Program-made: the position numbers and the translations under genes
Notes under the pieces: generated by a model
What the model saw: only the letters and a program-made list of their open reading frames with translations
Told to the model about the DNA's origin: nothing
Databases searched by the model: none
Shown: positions 1-6,638 of the stretch, one piece after another
Position numbering within the stretch: position 1 is the first letter of the stretch
Layout: each line of letters opens with the position of its first letter
Assembly: GCA_016929355.1 (NCBI GenBank)
Contig: JAFGJA010000237.1
Location: forward strand, 1 to 13,762
Direction: 5' to 3'
Source: Anaerolineae bacterium
Lineage (GTDB): Bacteria; Chloroflexota; Anaerolineae; Aggregatilineales; Aggregatilineaceae
DNA length: 13,762 nt

Positions 1-142
1 GTATCTGGTGCGGGTCGCCTGGGATGACATTACATTGGTTTATTCACTCTTTGCGCTGGTTTTGTTTAGTGTCACTGTGTTGACGACGACCATGCTCAGT
101 CGCCAACACGTCTCGACGCTGGTCAAACTAGGCGATGTATAG
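1..142 (+). CDS. ABC transporter permease, FtsX/MacB-like, C-terminal end only (partial)
   Basis: The reading frame starts at base 2 and is open from the window edge to a TAG at 140-142, giving the last 46 residues of a protein. They form one hydrophobic segment (about residues 11-31, LVYSLFALVLFSVTVLTTTM) followed by a short basic tail that ends LVKLGDV. A final transmembrane helix followed by a short polar tail is how FtsX/MacB-type permeases end. The genes that follow (adaptor and two MacB/LolD-type ATPases) are the usual partners of such a permease. The adaptor gene begins 8 bases after the stop, so the two are almost certainly cotranscribed. The family call rests mainly on context because only the C-terminus is visible. 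Any integral membrane protein ending in a helix would look similar. Confidence 0.6.
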   Translation, partial: YLVRVAWDDITLVYSLFALVLFSVTVLTTTMLSRQHVSTLVKLGDV

Positions 143-146
143 GGGT
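141..146 (+). promoter_or_regulatory. Ribosome binding site of the adaptor gene
   Basis: AGGGGT lies 4 bases before the ATG at 151 and overlaps the stop codon of the upstream permease. This suggests translational coupling. A second ATG follows at 154, and the first is preferred only because it is the longer option. Confidence 0.5.
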
Positions 147-150
147 ATAT

Positions 151-1524
151 ATGATGAAAACTCGTACTATCACCGGAATCATGCTGCTTGTTTTAGCCCT
201 GATCGTCACCGCTTGTTCTTCCGAGAACAGCCCCAGTCTACCGGGAGGCGATACCGCCGCCCATGCCCAGGCTGCGCCCACCTCGACGCCCGCCCCAACG
301 GCTGAAATCGCGGCGCGCCCCACCTATACGGTGGAACGTGGCACAGTTGAAGATGTTTTTAGCTTCACCGGGCGCTGGCAGCCCCGCGATCAGATGTCGC
401 TCACCTTCCCCATCAATGGCACGATACGACAAGTCAATGTCCAGCGCGGTGATGCCGTCAGCGCGGGTGATCTGCTGGCCGATTACGACATCAGCGATCT
501 GGAAAACCAGTTGGCGAGCACACAAATCAGCCTGGAAACAGCGCAGTCGAGTATCAGCAGCAGCGCCACCGGCAACGTGGAAACCGTAGAAAACGCACAG
601 ATTTCGCTGGCAAATGCGCGTATCTCGCTCGAAAACACGAAAAACAGCAGCCCCTGGACCAACGTTGCGTCAGCCAAAATAAGCCTGGAAAACGCGGAAC
701 GGTCACTGGCAGACGCCGAACGCGACTACCGCGAAGCGCTCAGTCACCCAGAAGAATCGGCTTCAAGTGTCGATAACGCTTACCAGCAACTACTCAGTGC
801 GCAAAGCTCACTTAAATCAGCGCAAATCAGCTATTTCTCAGCCGCGCAAAGTTTCAACAACTATCAATACACGGTCCAGCAGGCGGAAAACTCAGTGATT
901 CAGGCGGAACTCACTTTACAGCGCGCCATTGATGCGGCAGCCGGTGGAGTCGGCGATGAAACGGTGCGGTCTACGCAGTTGAACATCGATCAGATCGAAA
1001 AAAATATTGCCGACTCGTCACTCTATGCGCCGATTGATGGCGTGATCCTCGAAGTATCAATCTCGCCCGGTGATTCGGTAGCCGCTTACGACACGGTGAT
1101 CGTGATCGGGCTGCCGGAACCCAAAGAAGTGATCGCCAGTCTTGCGCTGGCCGATGCCAACCGGCTCAGTGTGGGTATGACCGGCAAGTGCCAGATCGTC
1201 AACCAGCCAGATACCGCCGTTGGCTGTGCGATCCGCAGTATTCCCCTCAGCAGCCGCGATGCAGATCAAACAACGCGCGTCGCTGCTGGTCTGGAAAATG
1301 TGACGGAAAACCAATTGGTCGAAGTGGAAATGGCCCTGGAAGTACGCGAAAACGTCCTCTGGTTGCCGCCCAGTGTGATCCGCACGTTCCAGAATCGAAC
1401 ATTTGTCGTATTAGATACCGCCGATGGTCTGCGCACAGTCGATGTTGTCCTGGGCCTACAAACGGATGAACGGGTAGAAATCACCAGTGGCGTGAACGAA
1501 GGCGATCTGGTGGTTGCCCCATAA
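151..1524 (+). CDS. Lipoprotein periplasmic-adaptor (membrane fusion) protein, HlyD/MacA/YknX-like
   Basis: A 457-residue exported adaptor that should connect the ABC permease to the outside of the membrane. Residues 1-21 are a signal peptide with the lipobox VTAC, so Cys22 is the predicted lipidated residue. A low-complexity Ala/Pro/Thr linker follows (about 35-55). The two halves of a lipoyl-like barrel-sandwich domain sit at about 58-115 (INGTIRQVNVQRGDAVSAGD) and 290-322 (LYAPIDGVILEVSISPGDSV). Between them lies a long, Ala/Ser/Gln-rich coiled-coil hairpin (about 116-288) in which the motif ISL(E/A)(N/T)A recurs. Residues 325-398 fit the beta-barrel, and 400-457, ending SGVNEGDLVVAP, fit the membrane-proximal domain. 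Cys347 and Cys359 could form a disulfide. The length and domain order are normal for the family. MacA serves MacB in Gram-negatives and YknX serves YknYZ in Bacillus. The cargo here is unknown. Confidence 0.88.
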   Translation: MMKTRTITGIMLLVLALIVTACSSENSPSLPGGDTAAHAQAAPTSTPAPTAEIAARPTYTVERGTVEDVFSFTGRWQPRDQMSLTFPINGTIRQVNVQRGDAVSAGDLLADYDISDLENQLASTQISLETAQSSISSSATGNVETVENAQISLANARISLENTKNSSPWTNVASAKISLENAERSLADAERDYREALSHPEESASSVDNAYQQLLSAQSSLKSAQISYFSAAQSFNNYQYTVQQAENSVIQAELTLQRAIDAAAGGVGDETVRSTQLNIDQIEKNIADSSLYAPIDGVILEVSISPGDSVAAYDTVIVIGLPEPKEVIASLALADANRLSVGMTGKCQIVNQPDTAVGCAIRSIPLSSRDADQTTRVAAGLENVTENQLVEVEMALEVRENVLWLPPSVIRTFQNRTFVVLDTADGLRTVDVVLGLQTDERVEITSGVNEGDLVVAP

Positions 1525-1548
1525 CGGTTTTGATAGAGGATAAAACAC

Positions 1549-2523
1549 ATGGCTTCCCAAAACGGCAGCGCAAAACCCTATATCAACTGCAAAAGCGTCG
1601 TGAAAGCCTATTCGGTAAGCGATCACGAGATTGTAGCTCTCCGTGGGATCGACTTCACCATGCAGCGCGGCGAAATGGTCGCTATCGTCGGGCCGAGCGG
1701 CGCAGGTAAAAGTTCATTGTTGAATTTGCTCGGCGGGCTGGATACGCCCACCGCCGGACAACTCACGGTAGGCGAAACGAATCTGATCGATCTCAAGGGG
1801 CGCGCGTTAGCCGATTACCGCTTGCATCAGGTTGGCTTTGTGTGGCAGCAAGTCGGGCGCAATCTGCTGTACCATCGCACGGTCCTGCATAACGTCACCC
1901 TACCGATGATGATGGTTGGAATCGGCGTATTTCAGCGCCGCAAACGCGCCAAAGAACTTTTAGAAGCAGTGGACATTGCCGACCAAGCACACAAACGTCC
2001 CTCACAGCTTTCCGGCGGGCAGCAGCAGCGCGTCGCCATTGCGGTGGCTCTGGCAAATAATCCCGATCTGTTGCTGGCTGATGAGCCAACCGGCGCATTG
2101 GATCGAAACAGCGCCGAACAGGTCATGGAACTCATCACCAATCTACGCGAACAGTACGGGCTAACCATTTTGATGGTGACGCATGATATGGACATGGCCG
2201 CTCGCTTTGCAGATCGCACATTAACGCTGCGCGATGGTGCATTAGGCCAGGATTTGACGGAATCGGCTACCGAAACCCCGCCTAAACTCGATAAGGAGGG
2301 ACGGATTCAACTCCCGGTGGCAGTGCGCTCACAGTTAGAAGATGCGGCACGGGTCGCGGTGGAAATCCGGCCCGAAGGCATACTGCTGCGCCCCGAACAA
2401 GACCTCGCCGACGATACCGACGCGATTTTGCAGGATATACTGCCCCGCAACGGCCATAGCAAAAAACAAAAACGATGGTTCCGGCGTAATGGGCAAGAGA
2501 AACAACAGGAGGCGCGTCAATGA
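1549..2523 (+). CDS. ABC transporter ATPase (MacB/LolD type) with C-terminal AbrB-like domain
   Basis: The ATP-hydrolysing subunit of the exporter, expected on the cytoplasmic face of the membrane, 324 residues. The ABC domain is complete: Walker A GPSGAGKS (48-55), Q-loop Gln100, signature LSGGQ (154-158), Walker B LLLADEP (174-180) with catalytic Glu179, D-loop GALD and switch His212. MacB/LolD-type ATPases usually end near residue 230. This one continues about 95 residues. Residues 245-283 read LDKEGRIQLPVAVRSQL, then VAVEIRPEGILLRPE, which closely follows the AbrB/MazE swapped-hairpin pattern (D-x-x-G-R-I-x-L-P-x-x-V/I-R-x-x-L, then V-x-V-E and G-I-x-L-R-P). The last 24 residues are strongly basic. 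The start has AGAGGA at 1535-1540. The stop overlaps the next start by 4 bases (ATGA). The ATPase call is near certain. The AbrB call is by eye. Confidence 0.93.
   Translation: MASQNGSAKPYINCKSVVKAYSVSDHEIVALRGIDFTMQRGEMVAIVGPSGAGKSSLLNLLGGLDTPTAGQLTVGETNLIDLKGRALADYRLHQVGFVWQQVGRNLLYHRTVLHNVTLPMMMVGIGVFQRRKRAKELLEAVDIADQAHKRPSQLSGGQQQRVAIAVALANNPDLLLADEPTGALDRNSAEQVMELITNLREQYGLTILMVTHDMDMAARFADRTLTLRDGALGQDLTESATETPPKLDKEGRIQLPVAVRSQLEDAARVAVEIRPEGILLRPEQDLADDTDAILQDILPRNGHSKKQKRWFRRNGQEKQQEARQ
2507..2512 (+). promoter_or_regulatory. Strong ribosome binding site of the second ATPase gene
   Basis: A perfect AGGAGG lies inside the 3' end of the first ATPase gene, 7 bases before the ATG at 2520. 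It fixes the start within the ATGA overlap and suggests that the second ATPase is made efficiently. Confidence 0.75.
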
Positions 2524-3263
2524 AAAATGAACTGAGCGTCCAGGTGCGCAGCGTTGAGCGCAATTTCGGCAATGTGCGCGTGCTGCGTGGCCTTGATCTG
2601 GATGTCCGTGTGGGCGAATTGGTCGCGCTGTATGGCCCATCGGGTAGCGGCAAAACAACACTCATCAACCTGATCGGCGCATTGGATAAACCCAATGCGG
2701 GCCAGATCACAGTCATGGATCAGAACATCGTGAAAATGAATGATCGCCGCCGCGCCAAACTGCGCCGCAAGCAGATCGGGTTCATCTTTCAAAGCGCCAC
2801 CCTACTACCGACATATTCCGCGCTGGAAAATATCGATCTCGCCCTGCGGCTGCCAGGACTCGGTTATTTTGAGCGCCGCCGCCGTGCCAAAGCAGCCCTT
2901 GCCGCCGTTGGGCTTAGTCCCTGGGCGGATCACATGCCCGAAGAATTAAGCGGTGGGCAGCGCCAACGGGTAGCGATTGCGCGCGCTTTGGCGCTGCAAT
3001 CACGCCTGATACTGGCCGATGAACCCTCAAGTGGACTGGACACCGCCACCATCAAACGCATTCTGGCGCTGTTTCGGGGCATTGCCGAAGCCGAAAATAC
3101 AACCTTTTTGATCGTCAGCCACGATCCGTTGGTCGTGGATTTTGTCGACACTGTTTATGATTTGCTGGATGGCAAAATCATCCGGCGCAACATTACCCCC
3201 AAACTTGAAACCACTGAATCCCAACCGGAGGATGAATTATGTTTAGAGCAGCCGGAAAATTAA
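2520..3263 (+). CDS. ABC transporter ATPase, MacB/LolD/YknY type
   Basis: A second, separate ATPase of 247 residues with normal length for the MacB/LolD/YknY group. It has Walker A GPSGSGKT (39-46), Q-loop Gln91, signature LSGGQ (143-147), Walker B LILADEP (163-169) with Glu168, D-loop SGLD and switch His201. All catalytic residues are present. It lacks the AbrB-like tail of its neighbour, and the two proteins differ clearly outside the motifs, so this is not a fresh tandem duplication. Two ATPases could form a heterodimer, or each could serve a different permease lying upstream of the window. The gene overlaps the first ATPase gene by 4 bases and the following LysM gene by 25 bases. All three are therefore probably translated from one mRNA. 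Confidence 0.93.
   Translation: MKNELSVQVRSVERNFGNVRVLRGLDLDVRVGELVALYGPSGSGKTTLINLIGALDKPNAGQITVMDQNIVKMNDRRRAKLRRKQIGFIFQSATLLPTYSALENIDLALRLPGLGYFERRRRAKAALAAVGLSPWADHMPEELSGGQRQRVAIARALALQSRLILADEPSSGLDTATIKRILALFRGIAEAENTTFLIVSHDPLVVDFVDTVYDLLDGKIIRRNITPKLETTESQPEDELCLEQPEN
3227..3232 (+). promoter_or_regulatory. Ribosome binding site of the LysM gene
   Basis: GGAGGA lies 6 bases before the ATG at 3239, inside the end of the second ATPase gene. It supports this start despite the 25-base gene overlap. Confidence 0.7.
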
Positions 3264-4114
3264 CGCTGGCGACGGTGCTGGTGATCGGGTCGATGATTGT
3301 TGGTGCGCTGTTTTCATATCAGGAAAGCCATCCCACCAGCGATGATCTGTCATTGGCCCAGGATCAAGATAGCTCGGCAACACCGACCCCATCACCAACC
3401 GCCACCGAAACGATTCCGTCATATACGCCTTTGCCATCGCTCACGCCATCGCCAACGCTCAAACCAGCGCCAACCTTTGAACCACCGACAGCGACTCCCA
3501 CTGCCACCCAGATTCCGAGCCAGACACCGACGCCAACCACCGATATTAGTGTCTCCATTCCGGGATTGAACGGAGCCGAAACACCGACGCCGACCACGAC
3601 GCCCGGCTGCGCGCCGCGTGAGGATTGGAAACTGACTTATACCGTTCAATTTGAAGATACACTGTCGGGTATTGCCTCGTTATACGGCACATGGGTTGAT
3701 GAATTGGTTGAAGGCAACTGCATCACCGACAAAAACATGATCGTCGTGGGGCAAGTGCTGCGCGTACCGGGTGATGCTCAACCCGTTGTCCCGGAATATG
3801 AATGTCTGGCCTGGGAAGTGTTGACACCCTTCAACGGCACAACCACCGTGCCCACTACCGGATCACTGACCTTCAACTGGCGTGGTCCAATTTCCCCCAA
3901 ATACCTGATCCGTATTTACCGGCCTGATGACACGGTATATGAACAACTGGTCGAACTGCGCGTGAATGATACGGTAGATATTCAGGACAATCTGGCGCAG
4001 GGCGGCACATATACCTGGTACGTCTATCCACTTGACGAAAACTTCATCCAGATTCCCTGTTTAGAAGGTGGTCCCTGGGTCTTCTCCAAAGCGGAGTCAC
4101 CGACCCAGCCATAA
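3239..4114 (+). CDS. Exported PT-linker protein with one LysM domain and a C-terminal beta-sandwich-like region
   Basis: A 291-residue protein anchored to or exported across the membrane. Residues 7-26 form a hydrophobic signal or anchor helix with no lipobox. Residues 47-122 are a Thr/Pro/Ser-rich linker with many TPTP and TPSP units, expected to be extended and to cross the cell wall. Residues 132-177 match a LysM domain: YTVQFEDTLSGIASLYG, then a helix, Asn160 and VVGQVLRVPG. LysM domains bind N-acetylglucosamine-containing glycans such as peptidoglycan. Residues 189-285 hold alternating hydrophobic strands (LTFNWRG, KYLIRIYRP, GTYTWYVYPLD), suggesting an Ig/Fn3-like fold. Cys124, 161, 189 and 274 may pair as disulfides. 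The overlap with the ATPase gene suggests the protein works with the transporter, perhaps tethering it to the wall, but that role is inferred. Confidence 0.85.
   Translation: MFRAAGKLTLATVLVIGSMIVGALFSYQESHPTSDDLSLAQDQDSSATPTPSPTATETIPSYTPLPSLTPSPTLKPAPTFEPPTATPTATQIPSQTPTPTTDISVSIPGLNGAETPTPTTTPGCAPREDWKLTYTVQFEDTLSGIASLYGTWVDELVEGNCITDKNMIVVGQVLRVPGDAQPVVPEYECLAWEVLTPFNGTTTVPTTGSLTFNWRGPISPKYLIRIYRPDDTVYEQLVELRVNDTVDIQDNLAQGGTYTWYVYPLDENFIQIPCLEGGPWVFSKAESPTQP
3377..3604 (+). repeat. Low-complexity Thr/Pro codon repeat inside the LysM gene
   Basis: Degenerate repeats of ACACCGACGCC- and CCATCGCC-like units encode the PT linker (residues 47-122). Units are irregular in length and spacing, so this is a protein low-complexity tract, not a CRISPR array or a microsatellite. 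It gives false open frames on the minus strand. Confidence 0.8.
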
Positions 4115-4134
4115 ACCTAAGGTAAAATGAGGTT
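4114..4134 (+). promoter_or_regulatory. Candidate -10 region in a short dyad before the kinase gene
   Basis: TAAAAT at 4123-4128 is a good -10 hexamer (5 of 6 to TATAAT), 38 bases before the kinase ATG. It lies between the 5-base arms AACCT (4114-4118) and AGGTT (4130-4134). No convincing -35 box is found 16-18 bases upstream, so the call is weak. The gap is only 52 bases and readthrough from the transporter genes is equally possible. Confidence 0.3.
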
Positions 4135-4166
4135 AAGCCTGATGTTGTTAGCGCGGAGTATGTGCC

Positions 4167-5819
4167 ATGATCACCGCAGTCAATCGTGAACGCACGTTAG
4201 CCAATCCCTACTCGATTCGGTGGCGCTTATTGCTAACCTATGCCGGCATCGCGTTGCTAGCGGCGGTGGCGCTCGGCGGGCTGTTACTGTTTACGCTGCG
4301 CAATTACTACGATCAACGTGAGCGCGAGTATATGAACGTCAGCGCGGAAGTGATCTCGCCCAGCGTCGAACAAATGCTGCTTGATAAAGCGCCCGAAGAA
4401 ACCTTGCAATCGGCGACCAATATCCTTGCATTTGTGGCGCTGGCGCGCGTGCGCCTGTTGACTGTCGATCATGCCGTGATTGCCGATTCAGGTCCGATTG
4501 ATGCAGAAAACACCATCAACATGGAATATCGCCGACCACAGGGCGCTACTTCATCTGACGCCTATGTTGATGAAGTAGCCCGACCAGACAATGAGCCAGG
4601 CGCACCTAAATGGCTGATCTTAGATGAATCCGAAACCGAATATGAAACCTATCTGAGCATCCGGCGCAAAGATTTTCCAGACCCAGATCGTGATCCGGCG
4701 CGGCAGTTCCCCATGTGGACCCGGCGTGACGCGCTGGATCAACTCTTAACGGGAGAAGCCACAACGGAATCGCACACAGATATTGTGGTTACGATGCCGC
4801 TCTTCAACCGTCAAACTAATGAGATCATCGGCTACCTGGAAGTATCGGAAGGGCCAACCTTTGGCACTGAGATTGTGCGGGATGTAGCCGAAAAAGCAGT
4901 GGTGGCCGGCGTGATTGCCGTCCTGCTGGCGGCTGTGGTGGGCTGGTTCACCAGCAGTCATATCAGCCAGCCCGTTCTAGCGTTATCAGAAACTACGGCA
5001 CGGATGGCTGAAGGTGATCTATCCGTGCGAGCAAATATGGATCGGTGGGATGAACTCGGTTTGTTGGCGCATACGTTCAATATCATGGCGGAACAAGTTG
5101 AAAATACTGTACTCACGCTCAAACGGTTTGTGGCTGATGCCGCCCACGAAATCAACACTCCGATCACAGCCCTGCGCACGAATCTTGAACTGGCGGCGAC
5201 CAGCGATAACCCGGACGAGTTTCGCGCCGATATTGCTCATGCCCAAACCGAACTTACCCGGCTTGAAATGCTCACGCATGGGCTGCTCACCTTAGCGCGT
5301 ATCGAGGCCCGCACGACTGGCTCGCCAACAACCGATAAACGAGTGTTTGAGTTAACGGCGCTCATGCGCCAGATGCATGAACGCTATGCCTCGCGTGCGG
5401 AACAAGCCAATATCACCCTGGAACTGGAAATGCCACCTGACACCATTGCGATTGAAGCGGACGAAGCGTTGATTATGCACGTACTTGAAAACCTGCTCGA
5501 CAATGCGTTCAAATTTACGCCTGAAAATGGCACAATCACGCTCGGCCTACAGACAATAGAAGATCAGGTGCGGCTGTGGGTCACTGACACCGGAATCGGC
5601 ATTCCCGCCGATGATGTACCCAAGCTGTTCAGCCGCTTTTACCGGGCCAGTAATGCCTCAGCCTACCCTGGTAACGGGTTAGGGCTAGTTATCACAAAAG
5701 CCATTGTCGAAAAACATGGGGGTACGATCACCGTTGCGAGTACCGCCACCGGCCTGGAAAAGAGCGCCGCACACCGTACACGTTTTGAGGTACTATTACC
5801 ATATCGAGGGGCAACATGA
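4167..5819 (+). CDS. Membrane sensor histidine kinase with HAMP domain
   Basis: A 550-residue sensor kinase of a two-component pair. TM1 (about 20-43) and TM2 (about 244-262) enclose an extracytoplasmic sensor of about 200 residues. The end of the sensor (VVTMPLFNRQTNEIIGYLEV) resembles a Cache/PAS-like fold. A HAMP linker follows (about 260-311), then the dimerisation domain with the H-box HEINTP, in which His327 is the phosphorylated residue. The ATPase domain has the N-box ENLLDNAFKF (441-450), G1 DTGIGIP (474-480), F-box LFSRFYR and G2 GNGLGL (502-507). All catalytic motifs are intact, so the kinase should be active. GGAG at 4155-4158 precedes the ATG. The gene overlaps the regulator gene by 4 bases. 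The transporter operon lies just upstream, suggesting that the kinase senses envelope stress or the exported compound. The signal itself cannot be read from the sequence. Confidence 0.94.
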   Translation: MITAVNRERTLANPYSIRWRLLLTYAGIALLAAVALGGLLLFTLRNYYDQREREYMNVSAEVISPSVEQMLLDKAPEETLQSATNILAFVALARVRLLTVDHAVIADSGPIDAENTINMEYRRPQGATSSDAYVDEVARPDNEPGAPKWLILDESETEYETYLSIRRKDFPDPDRDPARQFPMWTRRDALDQLLTGEATTESHTDIVVTMPLFNRQTNEIIGYLEVSEGPTFGTEIVRDVAEKAVVAGVIAVLLAAVVGWFTSSHISQPVLALSETTARMAEGDLSVRANMDRWDELGLLAHTFNIMAEQVENTVLTLKRFVADAAHEINTPITALRTNLELAATSDNPDEFRADIAHAQTELTRLEMLTHGLLTLARIEARTTGSPTTDKRVFELTALMRQMHERYASRAEQANITLELEMPPDTIAIEADEALIMHVLENLLDNAFKFTPENGTITLGLQTIEDQVRLWVTDTGIGIPADDVPKLFSRFYRASNASAYPGNGLGLVITKAIVEKHGGTITVASTATGLEKSAAHRTRFEVLLPYRGAT

Positions 5820-6514
5820 CAGGGTTTCACACCATCTTGCTAATCGAGGATGATCCCGGCATTGCGAGTGGTTTGCAAACCGGGTTGGGACGCGAAGGGT
5901 ATAACACAACCTGGAAATCAGATGGCACGAGCGGCGTGAACTATGCCCGCGATCATGCACCCCATTTGATCGTTTTGGATGTGCGCTTACCTGATGGGTC
6001 TGGTTTTGACTTTTGTCGCCAGATGCGCCAATTGGGAATTCACCAGCCGATCATTATGCTGACCGTGCGTTCCGATGAAATGGACAAAATCATCGGCCTG
6101 GAAATGGGCGCAGATGACTACATGACCAAACCATTTAGCTTACGCGAACTCCTTTCGCGCGTGCGCGCCCAACTGCGCCGCGCTTATGGTGAATATGCGC
6201 TGAGTGAGGGTGATCTCCTGTATGCGGGCGATCTGATAATTGATCGAGGGCGTGGGCAAGTGCTGCGCGGCGATTATGATCTGAACCTCACGCCTACCGA
6301 ACTGCGCCTATTGACCTATCTCGCGCAGCATCCGAATCAGGTTCTCAGCCGAGGCCAAATTCTCGATGCCGTATGGGGCTACGACAATTCGCCGGAAACT
6401 GAGCAGGTCGTGACCGTCAACATTCGCCGTCTACGCGAAAAAGTAGAACTGGAACCCGGCGATCCAGAGTTAATTCGTACCGTACCGGGCGTCGGTTACA
6501 AATTGGCGACGTGA
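5816..6514 (+). CDS. Response regulator, OmpR/PhoB family
   Basis: A 232-residue DNA-binding response regulator, the partner of the kinase just upstream. The receiver domain (about 5-120) has the acidic pocket Glu11-Asp12-Asp13, phosphoacceptor Asp55 in LIVLDVRLPDGSG, the switch Thr83 and Lys105 in TKPF. The winged-helix effector domain (about 136-231) has the family pattern LTPTELRLLTYLAQHPNQVL, the recognition helix TVNIRRLREKVE and the wing IRTVPGVGYKL. Length and domain order are standard. The ATG overlaps the kinase stop (ATGA) and follows GAGGG at 5806-5810. Likely targets are the transporter operon and its own promoter, but no direct repeats clear enough to call as its binding sites were found. 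Confidence 0.95.
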   Translation: MTGFHTILLIEDDPGIASGLQTGLGREGYNTTWKSDGTSGVNYARDHAPHLIVLDVRLPDGSGFDFCRQMRQLGIHQPIIMLTVRSDEMDKIIGLEMGADDYMTKPFSLRELLSRVRAQLRRAYGEYALSEGDLLYAGDLIIDRGRGQVLRGDYDLNLTPTELRLLTYLAQHPNQVLSRGQILDAVWGYDNSPETEQVVTVNIRRLREKVELEPGDPELIRTVPGVGYKLAT

Positions 6515-6554
6515 AAAACTTCAACGCACGCCATGAACGAGTAAGCCACCTTTG

Positions 6555-6589
6555 AAACGCGGTGATGCTATGATAGGATCACCGCGTTT
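6555..6589 (+). terminator. Inverted repeat after the two-component genes; probable terminator
   Basis: Perfect 12-bp arms at 6555-6566 (AAACGCGGTGAT) and 6578-6589 (ATCACCGCGTTT) are separated by an 11-base loop. They lie 40 bases after the response-regulator stop. The second arm runs into TTTTCTGTTT, a broken T-tract, as expected of a Rho-independent terminator. The loop is longer than usual and holds an extended -10 sequence, so the dyad could also be an operator. Confidence 0.68.
6566..6574 (+). promoter_or_regulatory. Candidate extended -10 promoter for the dehydrogenase gene
   Basis: TGCTATGAT is a perfect TGn motif followed by a 5-of-6 -10 hexamer (6569-6574). No -35 box is seen at the right spacing, which extended -10 promoters tolerate. 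Transcription would start near 6581, within the second arm of the inverted repeat, about 58 bases before the dehydrogenase ATG. Confidence 0.4.
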
Positions 6590-6638
6590 TCTGTTTGAGT
6601 TTATTTCATACAATGTTTGGGAAGAAGGGTTAAGGGTT

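Noticed and set aside
1549..3263. The two ATPase genes as a recent tandem duplication
   Set aside because: Outside the shared ABC motifs the proteins differ at most positions and in their C-termini, so they are old paralogues.
3377..3604. Repeat tract considered as CRISPR or tandem DNA repeat
   Set aside because: Units are short, irregular and kept in reading frame as Thr/Pro codons. There are no constant repeats with unique spacers.
3243..3649. Minus-strand open frames rich in Val/Gly over the PT linker
   Set aside because: They are the complement of a Thr/Pro codon repeat and show only low-complexity sequence.
6552..6638. Upstream extension of the dehydrogenase gene to the ATG at 6552
   Set aside because: The first 29 codons run through the inverted repeat and put 29 unrelated residues before the Rossmann fold, which should begin within the first ten residues. 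The ATG at 6639 has a ribosome binding site.
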